Below, piece after piece: positions 47,463 through 57,211 of a DNA stretch of 64,000 nt. The notes under the pieces were generated by a model. The model made no database searches, was not told the origin of the DNA, and saw only the letters and a program-made list of their open reading frames with translations. Made by a program: the position numbers and the translations under genes. Origin of the DNA: Fulvimarina sp. (GTDB lineage Bacteria; Pseudomonadota; Alphaproteobacteria; Rhizobiales; Rhizobiaceae); the NCBI GenBank assembly GCA_002700095.1, contig PACL01000047.1, positions 40,261 through 104,260 on the forward strand, written 5' to 3'. Positions within the stretch are counted from its first letter, which is position 1. Every line of letters starts with the position of its first letter.

Positions 47463-47771
47463 ATGGATCTGAAACTCCCCCTCACTCACCCCGGCGAGAT
47501 CCTGCGCGGGGATTTTCTGGCACCGCTCGCCATGACACCCTACGGCCTGGCGAAGGCGCTGCACATTCCGCGAACCCGGATCGAGCGGCTGGCCCGGGAG
47601 GAGACCCCGATCACGGTCGACACGGCCTTGGGGCTGGCGCGCTATTTCGGGACGACACCGGAGCTGTGGCTGAACCTCCAGAGGTCATACGATCTGCAAC
47701 TGGAAACCGATCGCAAGCACGACGAGATCGCGGCGATCATTCCCCGGCAGACGGACTCCGCGGCGGCCTGA
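47463..47771 (+). CDS. HigA-type antitoxin without adjacent toxin (orphan)
   Basis: A 102-residue protein of the HigA/VapI branch: [70 protein letters not shown]. This XRE-fold protein normally neutralises HigB. The gene before it is an MFS transporter, and the gene after it, recO, converges and overlaps by 35 bases; no toxin-like frame is found on either side. It may regulate host genes or neutralise a toxin elsewhere. See also the HigB-HigA pair at 61621-62198. Confidence 0.85.
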   Translation: MDLKLPLTHPGEILRGDFLAPLAMTPYGLAKALHIPRTRIERLAREETPITVDTALGLARYFGTTPELWLNLQRSYDLQLETDRKHDEIAAIIPRQTDSAAA

Positions 47772-48492
47772 TGCCGGCCTTTCCCAGCGCCGCCAAAAGC
47801 CCGTGCCGCGCCTCGGGCTCCTTGATCCCGCGCGGCCCGAAGACGTTGCGGGCGAGGAAGTAGCCTGTCAGGCCGAACGCCACGCGCAGCTCGTCCGCGC
47901 CCTCCGGACCGCCCTCCTCCGCCAGAAAAGCCGGCAGGGCGAGCAGCTTGTCGTGCCAGGGCGCGCCCGCCTCGCGGCTGACGGCGCGGCCGGTCTTCGG
48001 TGAGACATAGACGAGGTCGCTGGTCTGTCCGGTTGCCGCGCAGCGCGTGAGATCAAGTCCGAAGCCCAGTTCTTCAAGAAGCGCGATCTCGAAGCGCAGC
48101 ATCAGGGCGGCGACGGTCTGCGGCTCGGGGAGATGCTCGATCAGCACGGCCAGCCCGTCATAGAGCCGCGGATGCGGGTCGCGCTCGGGCAGGAGCCTGA
48201 GATGCGCCGCCGCCAGCTGCACCGCATTCAGCACCGCGGCGCTTTCGATGAGCGAGGCGGCCCGGAGCGTCACCGGCTCGAGGATGAAGGTGCCCATATG
48301 CTCGTCGAGCCGTGCCCGCCAATGGGCCGCGACGCTGTTGCCCGGCTGCAGCACCGGCTGCTGGCGCCGCGAGCGCCCGCCCCGCACGATGCCGAGATGG
48401 CGCCCCCGCGACCTGGTCATCACCTCGGCGATGACGCTGGTCTCGCCCTGGCGCCGGACGCCGAGCACGATCGCCTCCTCACGCCATTCCAT
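47737..48492 (-). CDS. recO: DNA repair protein RecO
   Basis: A 251-residue protein. N-terminal OB-fold start [39 protein letters not shown], then a helical domain. It loads RecA on SSB-coated DNA with RecR. The zinc Cys set of some RecO proteins is not seen. Convergent overlap with the orphan HigA gene. Follows era in the standard rnc-era-recO order. Confidence 0.93.
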   Translation of the reverse strand: MEWREEAIVLGVRRQGETSVIAEVMTRSRGRHLGIVRGGRSRRQQPVLQPGNSVAAHWRARLDEHMGTFILEPVTLRAASLIESAAVLNAVQLAAAHLRLLPERDPHPRLYDGLAVLIEHLPEPQTVAALMLRFEIALLEELGFGLDLTRCAATGQTSDLVYVSPKTGRAVSREAGAPWHDKLLALPAFLAEEGGPEGADELRVAFGLTGYFLARNVFGPRGIKEPEARHGLLAALGKAGIRPPRSPSAGE

Positions 48493-48513
48493 CGCGAAAA
48501 GCGCCCTTGCCGA

Positions 48514-49497
48514 TCAGCTCGAGTAGTCGAGCCCCATTTCCCGGTAGCGCTCCGGGTCGTCGCCCCAGTTCTCGCGCACCTTGACGAACAGGAAGAGGTG
48601 CACCTTCTGGTCCGCCGCTTCCATGATCTCCTCACGGGCCGCCTTGCCGATGGCCTTGATCGTCTCGCCCTTGTGGCCGAGGACGATGGCCTTCTGGCTG
48701 TCGCGCTCGACATAGATCGTCTGCTCGACCCGGGCCGAGCCGTCGGGCCGGGTCTCCCACAGCTCGGTCTCGACATGGGACGAATAGGGCAGTTCCTGGT
48801 GCAGCCGCAGATACAGCTTCTCGCGGGTGATCTCCGCCGAAAGCTGGCGCAGCGGCAGGTCCGACACCTGATCTTCCGGATAGTACCACGGCCCCTCGGG
48901 CAGGGTTTCCGCCAGCCAGTCCATCAGGTCCGGGCAGCCCGAGCCGTCGAGCGCCGAAATCATGAACACCCGGTCGAATTCGGTGCGCTCGGTGATCTGC
49001 TGGGTGAGGCCGAGCAGCTTGTCGCGCTGGATCCGGTCGACCTTGTTGAGCAGCAGCGCCTTGGTCGACCGCGTGTCCTTCAGCCGGTCGAGGATCCGCT
49101 CGACGTCCTCGCTGACGCCGCGTTCGGCATCGACGATGGCCAGAACGATGTCGGCGTCCCGGGCGCCGGACCAGGCGGTCTTGACCATCGCCCGGTCGAG
49201 CCGGCGCTTCGGCTTGAAGACGCCCGGCGTATCGACGAAGACGATCTGCGCGCTCTTGTGCATGGCGATGCCGCGCACCAGCGCCCGCGTCGTCTGGACC
49301 TTGTGGGTGACGATCGTCACCTTGGTGCCGACGAGCTGGTTGACGAGGGTGGACTTGCCGGCGTTCGGCGCGCCGATCAGCGCGACGAAGCCCGAGCGCC
49401 GCCCGCTGCCGGAAGCCTCGACGTGAGCCGCTGCCGCGCCTGTCATGCCCGTGGCGTCTGCCGTGTCCGTCGCGTCGTCGTTGGTCTCGTCGCTCAA
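48514..49497 (-). CDS. era: GTPase Era
   Basis: A 327-residue protein. G-domain motifs: GAPNAGKST, the switch VQTTR, DTPG and NKVD; C-terminal KH domain GHKGETIKAIGKAAREEIMEAADQKVHLFLFVKV. It assists 16S rRNA maturation and 30S assembly. The N-terminus is extended by about 35 residues (DETNDDATDTADATG...). No ATG lies before the G domain; the best start is a TTG at 49497 whose first bases overlap the rnc stop (GATTGA). That gives direct coupling to rnc. Confidence 0.95.
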   Translation of the reverse strand: MSDETNDDATDTADATGMTGAAAAHVEASGSGRRSGFVALIGAPNAGKSTLVNQLVGTKVTIVTHKVQTTRALVRGIAMHKSAQIVFVDTPGVFKPKRRLDRAMVKTAWSGARDADIVLAIVDAERGVSEDVERILDRLKDTRSTKALLLNKVDRIQRDKLLGLTQQITERTEFDRVFMISALDGSGCPDLMDWLAETLPEGPWYYPEDQVSDLPLRQLSAEITREKLYLRLHQELPYSSHVETELWETRPDGSARVEQTIYVERDSQKAIVLGHKGETIKAIGKAAREEIMEAADQKVHLFLFVKVRENWGDDPERYREMGLDYSS

Positions 49498-50201
49498 TCC
49501 GTGTCCTTCCAGACCCCTTCGCGCCGCAGGACTTCCGCGGCGGCTTCCTGTTCGGCGATCCGCTTGGAGCGGCCTCGCCCCTCGGCGGGCGCGATGCCCT
49601 CGATCGTCACCCGGATGACGAAGACCGGCTCGTGATCCGGGCCGGAGCGGTCGATCATCTCGTAGCGTGGCGCCGTCGGCCCGCGCTGATGGGCCCATTC
49701 CTGCAGCGCCGTCTTCGGGTCGCGCCGCGCCACCACGGCGGCGTCGAGCCGCTCGCCCCAGTGGCGGATGACGAAGTCGCGGGCGGTTTCCAGCCCTTCC
49801 CCGAGATAGATGGCGGCGATCAGCGATTCGACGAGGTCCGCCCGGATGTTGCGGGTCCGCTCGCCCTTCAGCTTCTTCAGGTCGGTGCCCTGGCGCACAT
49901 AATCGAAGAGACCGATCTCGTCGGCGATCTCGGCACAGGCCTCGGCGCTGACGAGGGCGTTCAGCCGCAGCGACAGCTCCCCCTCGTCGGCCTCGGGAAA
50001 CTGCCCGAACAGCCGCTCGGCGATGACGAGGCCGAGCACCCGGTCGCCGAGGAATTCCAGCCGCTCGTAGCTCTTCGCCCCGCCTTCGGTCTGCAGGCTC
50101 GCATGGGTCAGCGCCCGCTCGAAGCGCTCCCTGTCGCGGATCGGAACCCCGATCGTCCGTTCGAGCGCCTCGAGGGACTTTTCGCGCGTCACCCGAGCCA
50201 T
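49494..50201 (-). CDS. rnc: ribonuclease III
   Basis: A 235-residue protein. The RNase III signature is YERLEFLGDRVLGLVIAERLF, with a second acidic motif in NIRADLVESLIAAIYLGEGLE; a C-terminal double-stranded RNA-binding domain (PKTALQEWAHQRGPTAPRYEMIDRSGPDHEPVFVIRV ... GRSKRIAEQEAAAEVL) follows. It processes rRNA and cuts double-stranded RNA. It overlaps the lepB end by 13 bases. Confidence 0.96.
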   Translation of the reverse strand: MARVTREKSLEALERTIGVPIRDRERFERALTHASLQTEGGAKSYERLEFLGDRVLGLVIAERLFGQFPEADEGELSLRLNALVSAEACAEIADEIGLFDYVRQGTDLKKLKGERTRNIRADLVESLIAAIYLGEGLETARDFVIRHWGERLDAAVVARRDPKTALQEWAHQRGPTAPRYEMIDRSGPDHEPVFVIRVTIEGIAPAEGRGRSKRIAEQEAAAEVLRREGVWKDTD

Positions 50202-50929
50202 GTGAAGAAGCGGCTCGGCCGGAGGTCGCTCGGCCAGTTCCAGACCTCCAGCGGCGACACGTCGTCCTTGATCGAGAAGAAGATCACCCGCGCCTTGCCG
50301 ACCAGATTCTCGAACGGCACGTAGCCGACGTCGAAGCGACTGTCGAGCGAGTTGTCACGGTTGTCGCCCATCATGAAATAGTGGTCCGGCGGCACCACGA
50401 ATTCCCGCGTATTGTCCCCCGGCGAATTGGGTGACAGGTCGAGCGTCATGTAGGAGACGCCATTCGGCAGCGTCTCGCGATACTGCTGGGCGGTGGTGCC
50501 GTCGTCGAAGGTGAAGTCGCCGGCCGGCTCGCGCGGAATGGCCTTGCCGTTCAAATAGAGGGCCCCGTCGCGCACCTGGACGTGGTCGCCGGGCAGGCCG
50601 ACGAGGCGCTTGATGTAGTCGACCTCCTCCTCCTGCGGCTTGCGGAAGACGACGACGTCGCCGCGGTCCGGCTCGAAGGAGAGGACGCGTCCCTCGAAGA
50701 TGTCCGGCGAGAACGGAAACGAGTATTTCGAGAAGCCGTAGCTCCACTTCGAGACGAACAGATAGTCGCCGACCAGCAGCGTCGGCATCATCGAGCCCGA
50801 TGGGATGGAGAAGGGCTGGAACAGGAAGGTGCGAATGACCAGCGCCAGCAGCAGCGCCTGGATGATGACCTTGACCGTCTCGCCGAAGCCGCCCTTGTCC
50901 GTCCGTTCGGCCTGATCGACCATCATCAT
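50189..50929 (-). CDS. lepB: signal peptidase I
   Basis: A 246-residue inner-membrane protease. One membrane segment (VKVIIQALLLALVIRTFLFQPF) precedes the catalytic Ser motif IPSGSMMPTLLVGDYLFVSKWSYG; the catalytic Lys lies in DYIKRLVGLPGDHV; the MGDNRDNSLDSR box is present. The ATG at 50929 (first of three Met) fits the family. It removes signal peptides from exported proteins. acpS, which often sits just upstream in relatives, is absent. Confidence 0.96.
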   Translation of the reverse strand: MMMVDQAERTDKGGFGETVKVIIQALLLALVIRTFLFQPFSIPSGSMMPTLLVGDYLFVSKWSYGFSKYSFPFSPDIFEGRVLSFEPDRGDVVVFRKPQEEEVDYIKRLVGLPGDHVQVRDGALYLNGKAIPREPAGDFTFDDGTTAQQYRETLPNGVSYMTLDLSPNSPGDNTREFVVPPDHYFMMGDNRDNSLDSRFDVGYVPFENLVGKARVIFFSIKDDVSPLEVWNWPSDLRPSRFFTWLG

Positions 50930-51012
50930 CTCTTCCAGCCATTGCACCGGGCGCGGCCCGGCCGCAGAGCGCCTTCTACCCACTCGACAGCCGGCTCGCA
51001 ACGGCGGCCGCG

Positions 51013-51666
51013 TTAAACTTTGTCAGGCTGGGGCCGAACCCCGCCGCCCGGCTCGCCGGCACCGGGTTTGCCGAGGCCGGAGATCCGCGGGGCGATCGGC
51101 CGCCCGGCCAAGCTCGCAGGCCTGCCCGCCGCAGCGATCTGCCGTTTGCGATGGGCCTGGAAGCTGCCGACCGCCGAGCGCACCAGGACGTAGCCGGCAA
51201 GGGCGGCGGCGAGCCCGAGGGGAATCGAGCCGATCAGCATCGGCTTCACCACCGGGTCCCAGATCGCCAGGAGCTTGGACAGCGACAGGCCCGATTCCAG
51301 CGTCGCCGGATGCGGCGCCGCGCCGGCGCTTCGCGCCGTCAGCGTGCGGCCGATCTCGTAGGTGGCGCCCCAGATGAACGGGAAGGTCGCGGGATTGCCG
51401 ACCGCAGTGCCCAGCGCCGCCGCCGCCATGTTGCCGGCGATCAGATAGGCGATGGCGAAGGCAAGGACGAAATGGAAGCCGATGAAGGGCGTGAAGGACG
51501 CGAACACCCCCGCCGCAAAGCCCGCCGCCACCGCATGCGGCGCAGCATTGAGGCGGATCACCCGCTTGACGAAATAGCGATAGGAGCGCCGGAACGAGCG
51601 CCGCGGCCAGAGCAAAGCCTTGAACCGCTCCCACCGGCTCTCGGGGATCCGCCGCCGAAACAACAT
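51013..51666 (-). CDS. DUF2062 membrane protein
   Basis: A 217-residue protein. The DUF2062 core is PHAVAAGFAAGVFASFTPFIGFHFVLAFAIAYLIAGNMAAAALGTAVGNPATFPFIWGATYEIG, with about four membrane segments. The function is unknown; DUF2062 proteins are often found beside lepB and pyrE-type genes in alphaproteobacteria. The ATG at 51666 gives the family start MLFRRRIPESRWERFKALLWPRRSF. The C-terminus is Gly/Pro-rich. Confidence 0.9.
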   Translation of the reverse strand: MLFRRRIPESRWERFKALLWPRRSFRRSYRYFVKRVIRLNAAPHAVAAGFAAGVFASFTPFIGFHFVLAFAIAYLIAGNMAAAALGTAVGNPATFPFIWGATYEIGRTLTARSAGAAPHPATLESGLSLSKLLAIWDPVVKPMLIGSIPLGLAAALAGYVLVRSAVGSFQAHRKRQIAAAGRPASLAGRPIAPRISGLGKPGAGEPGGGVRPQPDKV

Positions 51667-52022
51667 GACCGTTCCACTCTCCCGAAACGTTCGACCACGA
51701 CCGGCCAACCAAGATCGGCGCCTGACGACGACCGGCTTCAAAGAGGCGATCCGCTCGGCTGGCTCCCGGCCGTCCCCTCCCCCGCGGTCACGAGCTTAAG
51801 GCATGATCTGGAAAAACGGGAACCCGCCTGCCGAGACGATCGTCTGCGGACGGGACAACCGCGGGGATGCCGTTCGCCCCCCGCATCCCGCACCCTTCTT
51901 GAGCATTTGAATGCGGCAAAAAACCTCTCGGCATGGACCTTTCCGCCCCGAGCCTCGGATCGGGGCTCGCCGCAAGCGATCCACCGGCTTCCCCCGCCGG
52001 CGGGTCCGTCGCCGCCCCGTCG
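51667..52022. other. gene-free gap with a partial palindromic repeat
   Basis: No supported gene in these 356 bases. GCATGATCTGGAAAAACGGG at 51801-51820 resembles one arm of the GCATGATCCCGAAA-type repeat at 22313-22461, so it is probably a degenerate copy. Confidence 0.4.
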
Positions 52023-52601
52023 TCAGAGCGACCGGCTGCCGGGCTTGACCGGCGGGATGGCGGCGAGTTCCGGCGGCAGGGCGTCGGCGGGATAGGCCGG
52101 CACCTCGTATTCGGCCAGAGCGATCAGCGGCACGCCGACATCGGCCTTGCCGGCGGAGCGGTCGATGATGCAGGCCGCCGCGACGACCTCCGCGCCGAGA
52201 TCGCGCAGGCAGGCGACCGTCTCGCGGATCGACAGTCCCGTCGTGACGATGTCCTCGACGATGACGACCCGGGCGCCCGGCTCGATCTCGAACCGCCGCA
52301 GCCTGAAGACGCCGTTCTCCCGCTCGACCCAGATCGCCGGGGCGCCCAGATGCCGCGAGGTCTCGTAGGCCGGAATGAGGCCGCCCACCGCCGGCCCGAC
52401 GACGAAGTCCACCGGACCCTCGACCGTCTCGCGGATCCGCTCCGCCAGCGCCCGGCACAGCGTCTCGGTCAGGTCCGGATGCATGAACACCCGCGCCTTC
52501 TGCAGGAACACCGGGCTTCGCAGGCCGGAGGTCAGGATGAAGTGGCCCTCCAGATAGGCACCGGCCTTCCGGAAGATGTCGAGGACGTCCTCGTTGGTCA
52601 T
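52023..52601 (-). CDS. pyrE: orotate phosphoribosyltransferase
   Basis: A 192-residue enzyme. Motifs: [55 protein letters not shown] and the PRPP loop [23 protein letters not shown]. It adds ribose-phosphate to orotate in pyrimidine synthesis. The gene is 68 bases downstream of rsh. It sits in the usual rsh-pyrE-DUF2062-lepB arrangement. Confidence 0.96.
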   Translation of the reverse strand: MTNEDVLDIFRKAGAYLEGHFILTSGLRSPVFLQKARVFMHPDLTETLCRALAERIRETVEGPVDFVVGPAVGGLIPAYETSRHLGAPAIWVERENGVFRLRRFEIEPGARVVIVEDIVTTGLSIRETVACLRDLGAEVVAAACIIDRSAGKADVGVPLIALAEYEVPAYPADALPPELAAIPPVKPGSRSL

Positions 52602-52668
52602 GGTCGCTCCGCTAGTCGTCGATCGCCACTTCGTTAGATGCGGTGAGGGATCGCCGCAAGCCGCCGGT

Positions 52669-54882
52669 TCAGCCGTTGACGCGGGCCACGTCGGCGACGC
52701 AGGACTTCGCCCGCAGCTGCCGGAGCGTCTGGTTGAGATGCTGGATGTCCCAGACCTCCAGTTCGATAACCATGCGGGTGAAGTCCGGCGCGGTCGAGAC
52801 CATCGAGAGGTTGTGGATGTTGGCGTCGTTGACGGCGATGGTCTCGGCGATCTCGGCGAGCGAGCCCGGCTCGTTCTTCGCCGAGAGCATGATGCGGGCC
52901 GGGAAGCGCTCGCTCATCGCCTCGTCGATGTCCCAGCGCACGTCGATCCAGCGGTCCGGCTCGTCGTCATAGGCGGTGAGCGCCGGCGACTGGATCGGAT
53001 AGATGATGATGCCCTTGCCCGGCTCGATGATCCCGACGATGCGGTCGCCGGGCACCGCGCCGTCCGGGCCGAAATGCACCGGCATGTCGTCGCCGGCGCC
53101 GCGAATCGGGATCGCCTTGCCGTTGGTGCGGGGTTTCGATCGCGAGCGTCCCGGCATGCGGAAGATCATGCCGGCGGCGGTGCGAAGGTTGAACCAGCCC
53201 TCGTCCTCGCCCTTTTCGGCCGGCCGCGATGCCCGGCTCTCCTGATAGTCCGGAAAGGCCGCCCGCAGCACGTCGGTCGGCTTCAGCTCGCCGCGCCCGA
53301 CGGCGGCCAGCGCATCCTCGATTTCCCGGTGCCCGAGCTTGCCGAGCAGCGGCTTCAGCGCTTCCCGCGAGAAGGTCTTGCCGGCCCGCGCATAGGTGCG
53401 CTCGAGGATCTGCTGGCCGATGCCGGAATACTGCTTGCGGATCTGGGTGCGCGCGGCGCGCCGGATCGCCGCCCGCGCCTTGCCGGTCACCGCGATGTTC
53501 TCCCAGGCCTGGGGCGGCGTCTGCCCCTTGGCGCAGATGATCTCCACCTCGTCGCCATTGGCGAGTTCGGTGACGACGGGCATGATCCGCCCGTCGATCT
53601 TGCAGCCGACGCAGTTGTCGCCGACTTCCGAATGGACGGCGTAGGCGAAGTCGATCGGCGTCGCCCCGCGCGGCAGCGCGATCAGCCGGCCCTTCGGCGT
53701 GAAGCAGAACACCTGATCCTGGAACAATTCGAGCTTGGTATGCTCGAGGAACTCCTCGGCGGTGTCGCCGCCGGCCAGAAGCTCGATGGTCCGGCGCAGC
53801 CACCCGTAGGCATTGCTGTCCTTCGACAGATGCACCGGCCCCGATGCCGCCCCGTCCTTGTAGAGGGCATGGGCGGCGACGCCGTATTCGGCGACCTCGT
53901 GCATCTCCATCGTACGGATCTGCAGCTCGACGCGCTGCCGGGACGGGCCGACGATGGTGGTGTGCAGCGAGCGGTAGTCGTTCTGCTTCGGCGTCGAGAT
54001 GTAGTCCTTGAACCGGCCCGGCACCATCGGCCAGGTCCGGTGGACGATGCCGAGGGTGCGGTAGCAGGCCTCCTCGTTGTCGACGATCACCCGGAAGCCG
54101 AAGATGTCCGACAGCTGCTCCAGCGACAGCGCCTTCCTCTGCATCTTCGAGAAAACCGAATAGGCGGTCTTCTGACGGCCGGAGACGGCGGCGTGGATGC
54201 CGTTCTCCTTCAGCTTCGCTGTCAGGTCCCGCTCGATGGCGGCGATGGTGCCTTCATGGCGCTCGCGCAGTTCGGCGAGACGCGCGGTCACCGTCTCGTA
54301 TGCGTCGAGATTGATGTGCCGGAAGGCCAGGGACTCCAGCTCGTCGCGCATGTCCTGCATGCCCATGCGCCCGGCGAGCGGCGCATAGATGTCCATGGTC
54401 TCCTGGGCGATGCGGGCCCGCTTTTCGGGCGCCATCGGCCCGAGCGTGCGCATGTTGTGGAGCCGGTCGGCGAGCTTGACGAGCAGGACCCGGATGTCGT
54501 CGGCGATCGCCAAGAGCAGCTTGCGCAGGTTCTCCGCCTGGGCGGCCTTCTTCGACACGAGGTCGAGCTTCTTCAGCTTGGTCAGGCCCTCGACCAGCTG
54601 GCCGATCTTCGGCCCGAAGACCTGGTCGATCTCCTTGCGGGTGGCGTCGGTGTCCTCGATCGTGTCGTGGAGCAGCGCGACGGCGATCGTCGCCTCGTCG
54701 AGATGCATCTCGGTGAGGATCGCCGCGACCTCGAGAGGATGGGAGAAGTACGGATCGCCGCTCGCACGCTTCTGCGAGCCATGCTTCTGCATGGCGTAGA
54801 CATAGGCTCGGTTGAGGAGCGCTTCGTCGAGATCGGGCTTGTAGGCCGCGACCTTCTCGACGAGTTCATATTGCCGCATCAT
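52669..54882 (-). CDS. rsh: bifunctional (p)ppGpp synthetase/hydrolase
   Basis: A 737-residue RelA/SpoT homologue. Hydrolase HD domain: [33 protein letters not shown], with both His. Synthetase domain: [24 protein letters not shown] and [36 protein letters not shown] region [29 protein letters not shown], and a C-terminal ACT-like domain ([31 protein letters not shown]). It makes and degrades ppGpp in the stringent response. Between rpoZ and pyrE as usual. Confidence 0.96.
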   Translation of the reverse strand: MMRQYELVEKVAAYKPDLDEALLNRAYVYAMQKHGSQKRASGDPYFSHPLEVAAILTEMHLDEATIAVALLHDTIEDTDATRKEIDQVFGPKIGQLVEGLTKLKKLDLVSKKAAQAENLRKLLLAIADDIRVLLVKLADRLHNMRTLGPMAPEKRARIAQETMDIYAPLAGRMGMQDMRDELESLAFRHINLDAYETVTARLAELRERHEGTIAAIERDLTAKLKENGIHAAVSGRQKTAYSVFSKMQRKALSLEQLSDIFGFRVIVDNEEACYRTLGIVHRTWPMVPGRFKDYISTPKQNDYRSLHTTIVGPSRQRVELQIRTMEMHEVAEYGVAAHALYKDGAASGPVHLSKDSNAYGWLRRTIELLAGGDTAEEFLEHTKLELFQDQVFCFTPKGRLIALPRGATPIDFAYAVHSEVGDNCVGCKIDGRIMPVVTELANGDEVEIICAKGQTPPQAWENIAVTGKARAAIRRAARTQIRKQYSGIGQQILERTYARAGKTFSREALKPLLGKLGHREIEDALAAVGRGELKPTDVLRAAFPDYQESRASRPAEKGEDEGWFNLRTAAGMIFRMPGRSRSKPRTNGKAIPIRGAGDDMPVHFGPDGAVPGDRIVGIIEPGKGIIIYPIQSPALTAYDDEPDRWIDVRWDIDEAMSERFPARIMLSAKNEPGSLAEIAETIAVNDANIHNLSMVSTAPDFTRMVIELEVWDIQHLNQTLRQLRAKSCVADVARVNG

Positions 54883-55006
54883 GGGCTTTGGCGATCAGAC
54901 CTTGGAGGTGACGGAACGACGAAGGGGGCGTCGCTCCATCAGAACGACACCCCCTTGATATAGTGTCAACGCCTGCCGGCATTGTAGAGGCAAGCGCCTC
55001 GGCCGC

Positions 55007-55438
55007 TCAATAATCGTCGGTCTTTTCCGGCGGCACCAGGCCTTCGATGCCGGCGAGGAGGTCGTCTTCCGACATCCGGTCGAACGACACCGGCTCCGCG
55101 TCATCGGCGGCCGGCTGGATCGCCGCGGGCACTTCCGAGGCGGCGGCGGTGACGAGGCGCTGGTTCTCGTCGCGGCGGTCCTGGTCGGGACGCGGCTCCG
55201 GCTCGTCCACCTCGACATGCTTCTGCAGCGAATGGATCAGGTCTTCCTTCAGATCGCCCGGCGACAGCGTCTCGTCGGCGATCTCGCGCAGCGCGACGAC
55301 GGGGTTCTTGTCGTTGTCGCGATCGACCGTTATGGTCTGCCCTTGCGAGATCTGGCGCGCCCTGTGGCTGGCGAGGAGAACCAGCTCGAAGCGGTTCTCA
55401 ACTTTATCGACGCAGTCTTCTACGGTGACGCGGGCCAT
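55007..55438 (-). CDS. rpoZ: RNA polymerase omega subunit
   Basis: A 143-residue protein. The omega core is [33 protein letters not shown] ... [16 protein letters not shown]. The extension after residue 70 (acidic, Pro/Glu-rich: [16 protein letters not shown]) is longer than in Escherichia and common in Hyphomicrobiales. It helps assemble RNA polymerase and binds ppGpp, matching its linkage to rsh. AGGAGA lies before the ATG at 55438. Confidence 0.96.
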   Translation of the reverse strand: MARVTVEDCVDKVENRFELVLLASHRARQISQGQTITVDRDNDKNPVVALREIADETLSPGDLKEDLIHSLQKHVEVDEPEPRPDQDRRDENQRLVTAAASEVPAAIQPAADDAEPVSFDRMSEDDLLAGIEGLVPPEKTDDY

Positions 55439-55831
55439 GCCTGTCTCCTGAAACGAATAAATTCGGTGACGAAGTCGCGGACATAACCGTTTCGCCGCGG
55501 CGCGACAAGTCCCGCGCGGACTGATTTCTCCCGCGCACACGGATTCGCCGTGGCCGGCTCACCACCGCCATCAGGCCCCGTCGCCGCATCCCAGGGGACC
55601 AAGCCACCACCGCCGATCCACACAAGAGCTCAGGCGCGGCGGCGCTCCGAGCCGCGTTCGGAAAGTCTTGCATCACTGAAATCGCCGCGACAGGCCGCCG
55701 GGCTGAAGACTTGCAGTCGGCCGCGAAAACCTGCTACGGCCGGGTTTCAAACTGCATCGCTCAGGCATTGCCATTCAGTCGGCGACTGTACCATCGTCTT
55801 TTTCCAGTTTTCTAGCGAAAGTTGCGCACAA
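55439..55831. other. divergent intergenic region rpoZ / NYN gene
   Basis: No supported gene in this 393-base stretch, which must contain both promoters. The last 50 bases before the NYN gene are AT-richer (TTTTTCCAGTTTTCTAGCG). Confidence 0.4.
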
Positions 55832-56419
55832 ATGTTTGACCAGCGTGAAAAACTCGCCCTATTCATCGACGGAGCCAATCTTTACGCTACGTCGAAAAAT
55901 CTTGGTTTCGACATCGACTACAAGAAGATGCTGACCTGGTTCCAGCGTCAGGCCTATGTGGTTCGGGCCTATTACTATACCGCCCTGATCGAAGACAACG
56001 AGTATTCCTCGATCCGCCCGCTGATCGACTGGCTCGATTACAACGGCTACCGGGTGGTGACCAAGCCGGCCAAGGAATTCACCGATCCGTCCGGTCGCCG
56101 CAAGATCAAGGGCAACATGGACATCGAGCTGGCCATCGATGCGATGCAGCTGGTCGACACGGTGGATCACTTCGTGCTGTTCTCCGGCGACGGCGACTTC
56201 CGCTCGCTGGTCGAGGCGCTGCAGCGCAAGGGCCGCAAGGTGTCCGTCGTCTCGACGCTGACCTCCTCGCCGCCGATGGTCTCCGACGACCTGCGCCGCC
56301 AGGCCGACCACTTCATCGACATCGTCACCCTGCGCGGCGAGATCGGCCGCAATCCGGCCGAACGCGAGGCTCGCATGGCCCGCCGCGTCGAGGCGGAAGC
56401 CGAAGACGACGACTACTGA
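55832..56419 (+). CDS. NYN-domain (LabA/DUF88-type) ribonuclease
   Basis: A 195-residue protein of the NYN/PIN-like fold. Conserved acidic positions: LFIDGANLYATSK, IKGNMDIELAIDAMQL and FVLFSGDGDFRSLVEALQRKG. Such proteins are metal-dependent RNA nucleases with roles in RNA processing. The tail is acidic (EAEDDDY). The ATG at 55832 lacks a strong ribosome site. Next to a uracil-DNA glycosylase gene, 23 bases after its stop; this pair near rpoZ is common in rhizobia. Confidence 0.88.
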   Translation: MFDQREKLALFIDGANLYATSKNLGFDIDYKKMLTWFQRQAYVVRAYYYTALIEDNEYSSIRPLIDWLDYNGYRVVTKPAKEFTDPSGRRKIKGNMDIELAIDAMQLVDTVDHFVLFSGDGDFRSLVEALQRKGRKVSVVSTLTSSPPMVSDDLRRQADHFIDIVTLRGEIGRNPAEREARMARRVEAEAEDDDY

Positions 56420-56442
56420 GCCGCGAGAGGCAGCAGCTCCCC

Positions 56443-57150
56443 GTGTCGACATCGACGCCCATAACGGCAGCCGGCGCCCATCCGGGCGGGGCCCATCCCT
56501 TTGCCGATACCCCGGCCGAGCCACCTCGCGACTGTCCGCGCTGCCCGCGTCTCGCAGCCTTCCGCGAGGAGTGGCGCGCCAAGGAACCGGCCTGGCACAA
56601 CGCGCCGGTGCCGAGCCTCCTGCCGCCGGATGGGCCGGACGGCGTCCGCCTCCTCGTCGTCGGCCTCGCGCCCGGCCTTCGCGGCGCCAATCGCACCGGT
56701 CGCCCGTTCACCGGCGACTATGCCGGTGACCTCCTCTATGCGACGCTCACCCGCTACGGCTTCGCCAACGGCCGCTTCGCCGCCCGCCCCGACGACGGGC
56801 TGGCGCTGATCGGCGCGGCGATCACCAATTCGGTGCGCTGCGTGCCGCCCGAAAACAAGCCCGTCGGCGCCGAGATCAACGCCTGCCGGCCGTTCCTCAC
56901 CGAGACGATCGACCGCCTGCCGAACCTCCGGGCCATCGTCACCCTCGGCAAGATCGCCCACGATTCCACCATCCGCACCCTCGGTGGCCGCGTCGCCGCG
57001 CATCCCTTCCGCCACGCCGGCGCCACCGATCTCGCCGGCCTGCGGATCTTTTCGAGCTATCACTGCTCGCGCTACAACACCAATACCGGCCGGCTGACGA
57101 CGGAGATGTTCGAGGCGGTGTTCGCCGAGGCGGCGGCGTTCCTGCGCTAG
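56443..57150 (+). CDS. uracil-DNA glycosylase, family 5-like
   Basis: A 235-residue protein beginning with a GTG. The [4Fe-4S]-type Cys are in PRDCPRCPRLAAFRE, SVRCVPPENKP and SYHCSRYNTNTGRLT. The substrate-binding motif is LVVGLAPGLRGANRTGRPFTGDYAGD, matching family 5 (UDGb) rather than family 4. It removes uracil and oxidised or deaminated bases. Probably co-transcribed with the NYN gene. It converges on the phosphoesterase gene downstream. Confidence 0.88.
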   Translation: MSTSTPITAAGAHPGGAHPFADTPAEPPRDCPRCPRLAAFREEWRAKEPAWHNAPVPSLLPPDGPDGVRLLVVGLAPGLRGANRTGRPFTGDYAGDLLYATLTRYGFANGRFAARPDDGLALIGAAITNSVRCVPPENKPVGAEINACRPFLTETIDRLPNLRAIVTLGKIAHDSTIRTLGGRVAAHPFRHAGATDLAGLRIFSSYHCSRYNTNTGRLTTEMFEAVFAEAAAFLR

Positions 57151-57211
57151 CGCGGCGCGGGCCGTACCAGCCCACCGCCCCCGCAAGATCCGCCGCGTCT
57201 CCGCCGACGCT

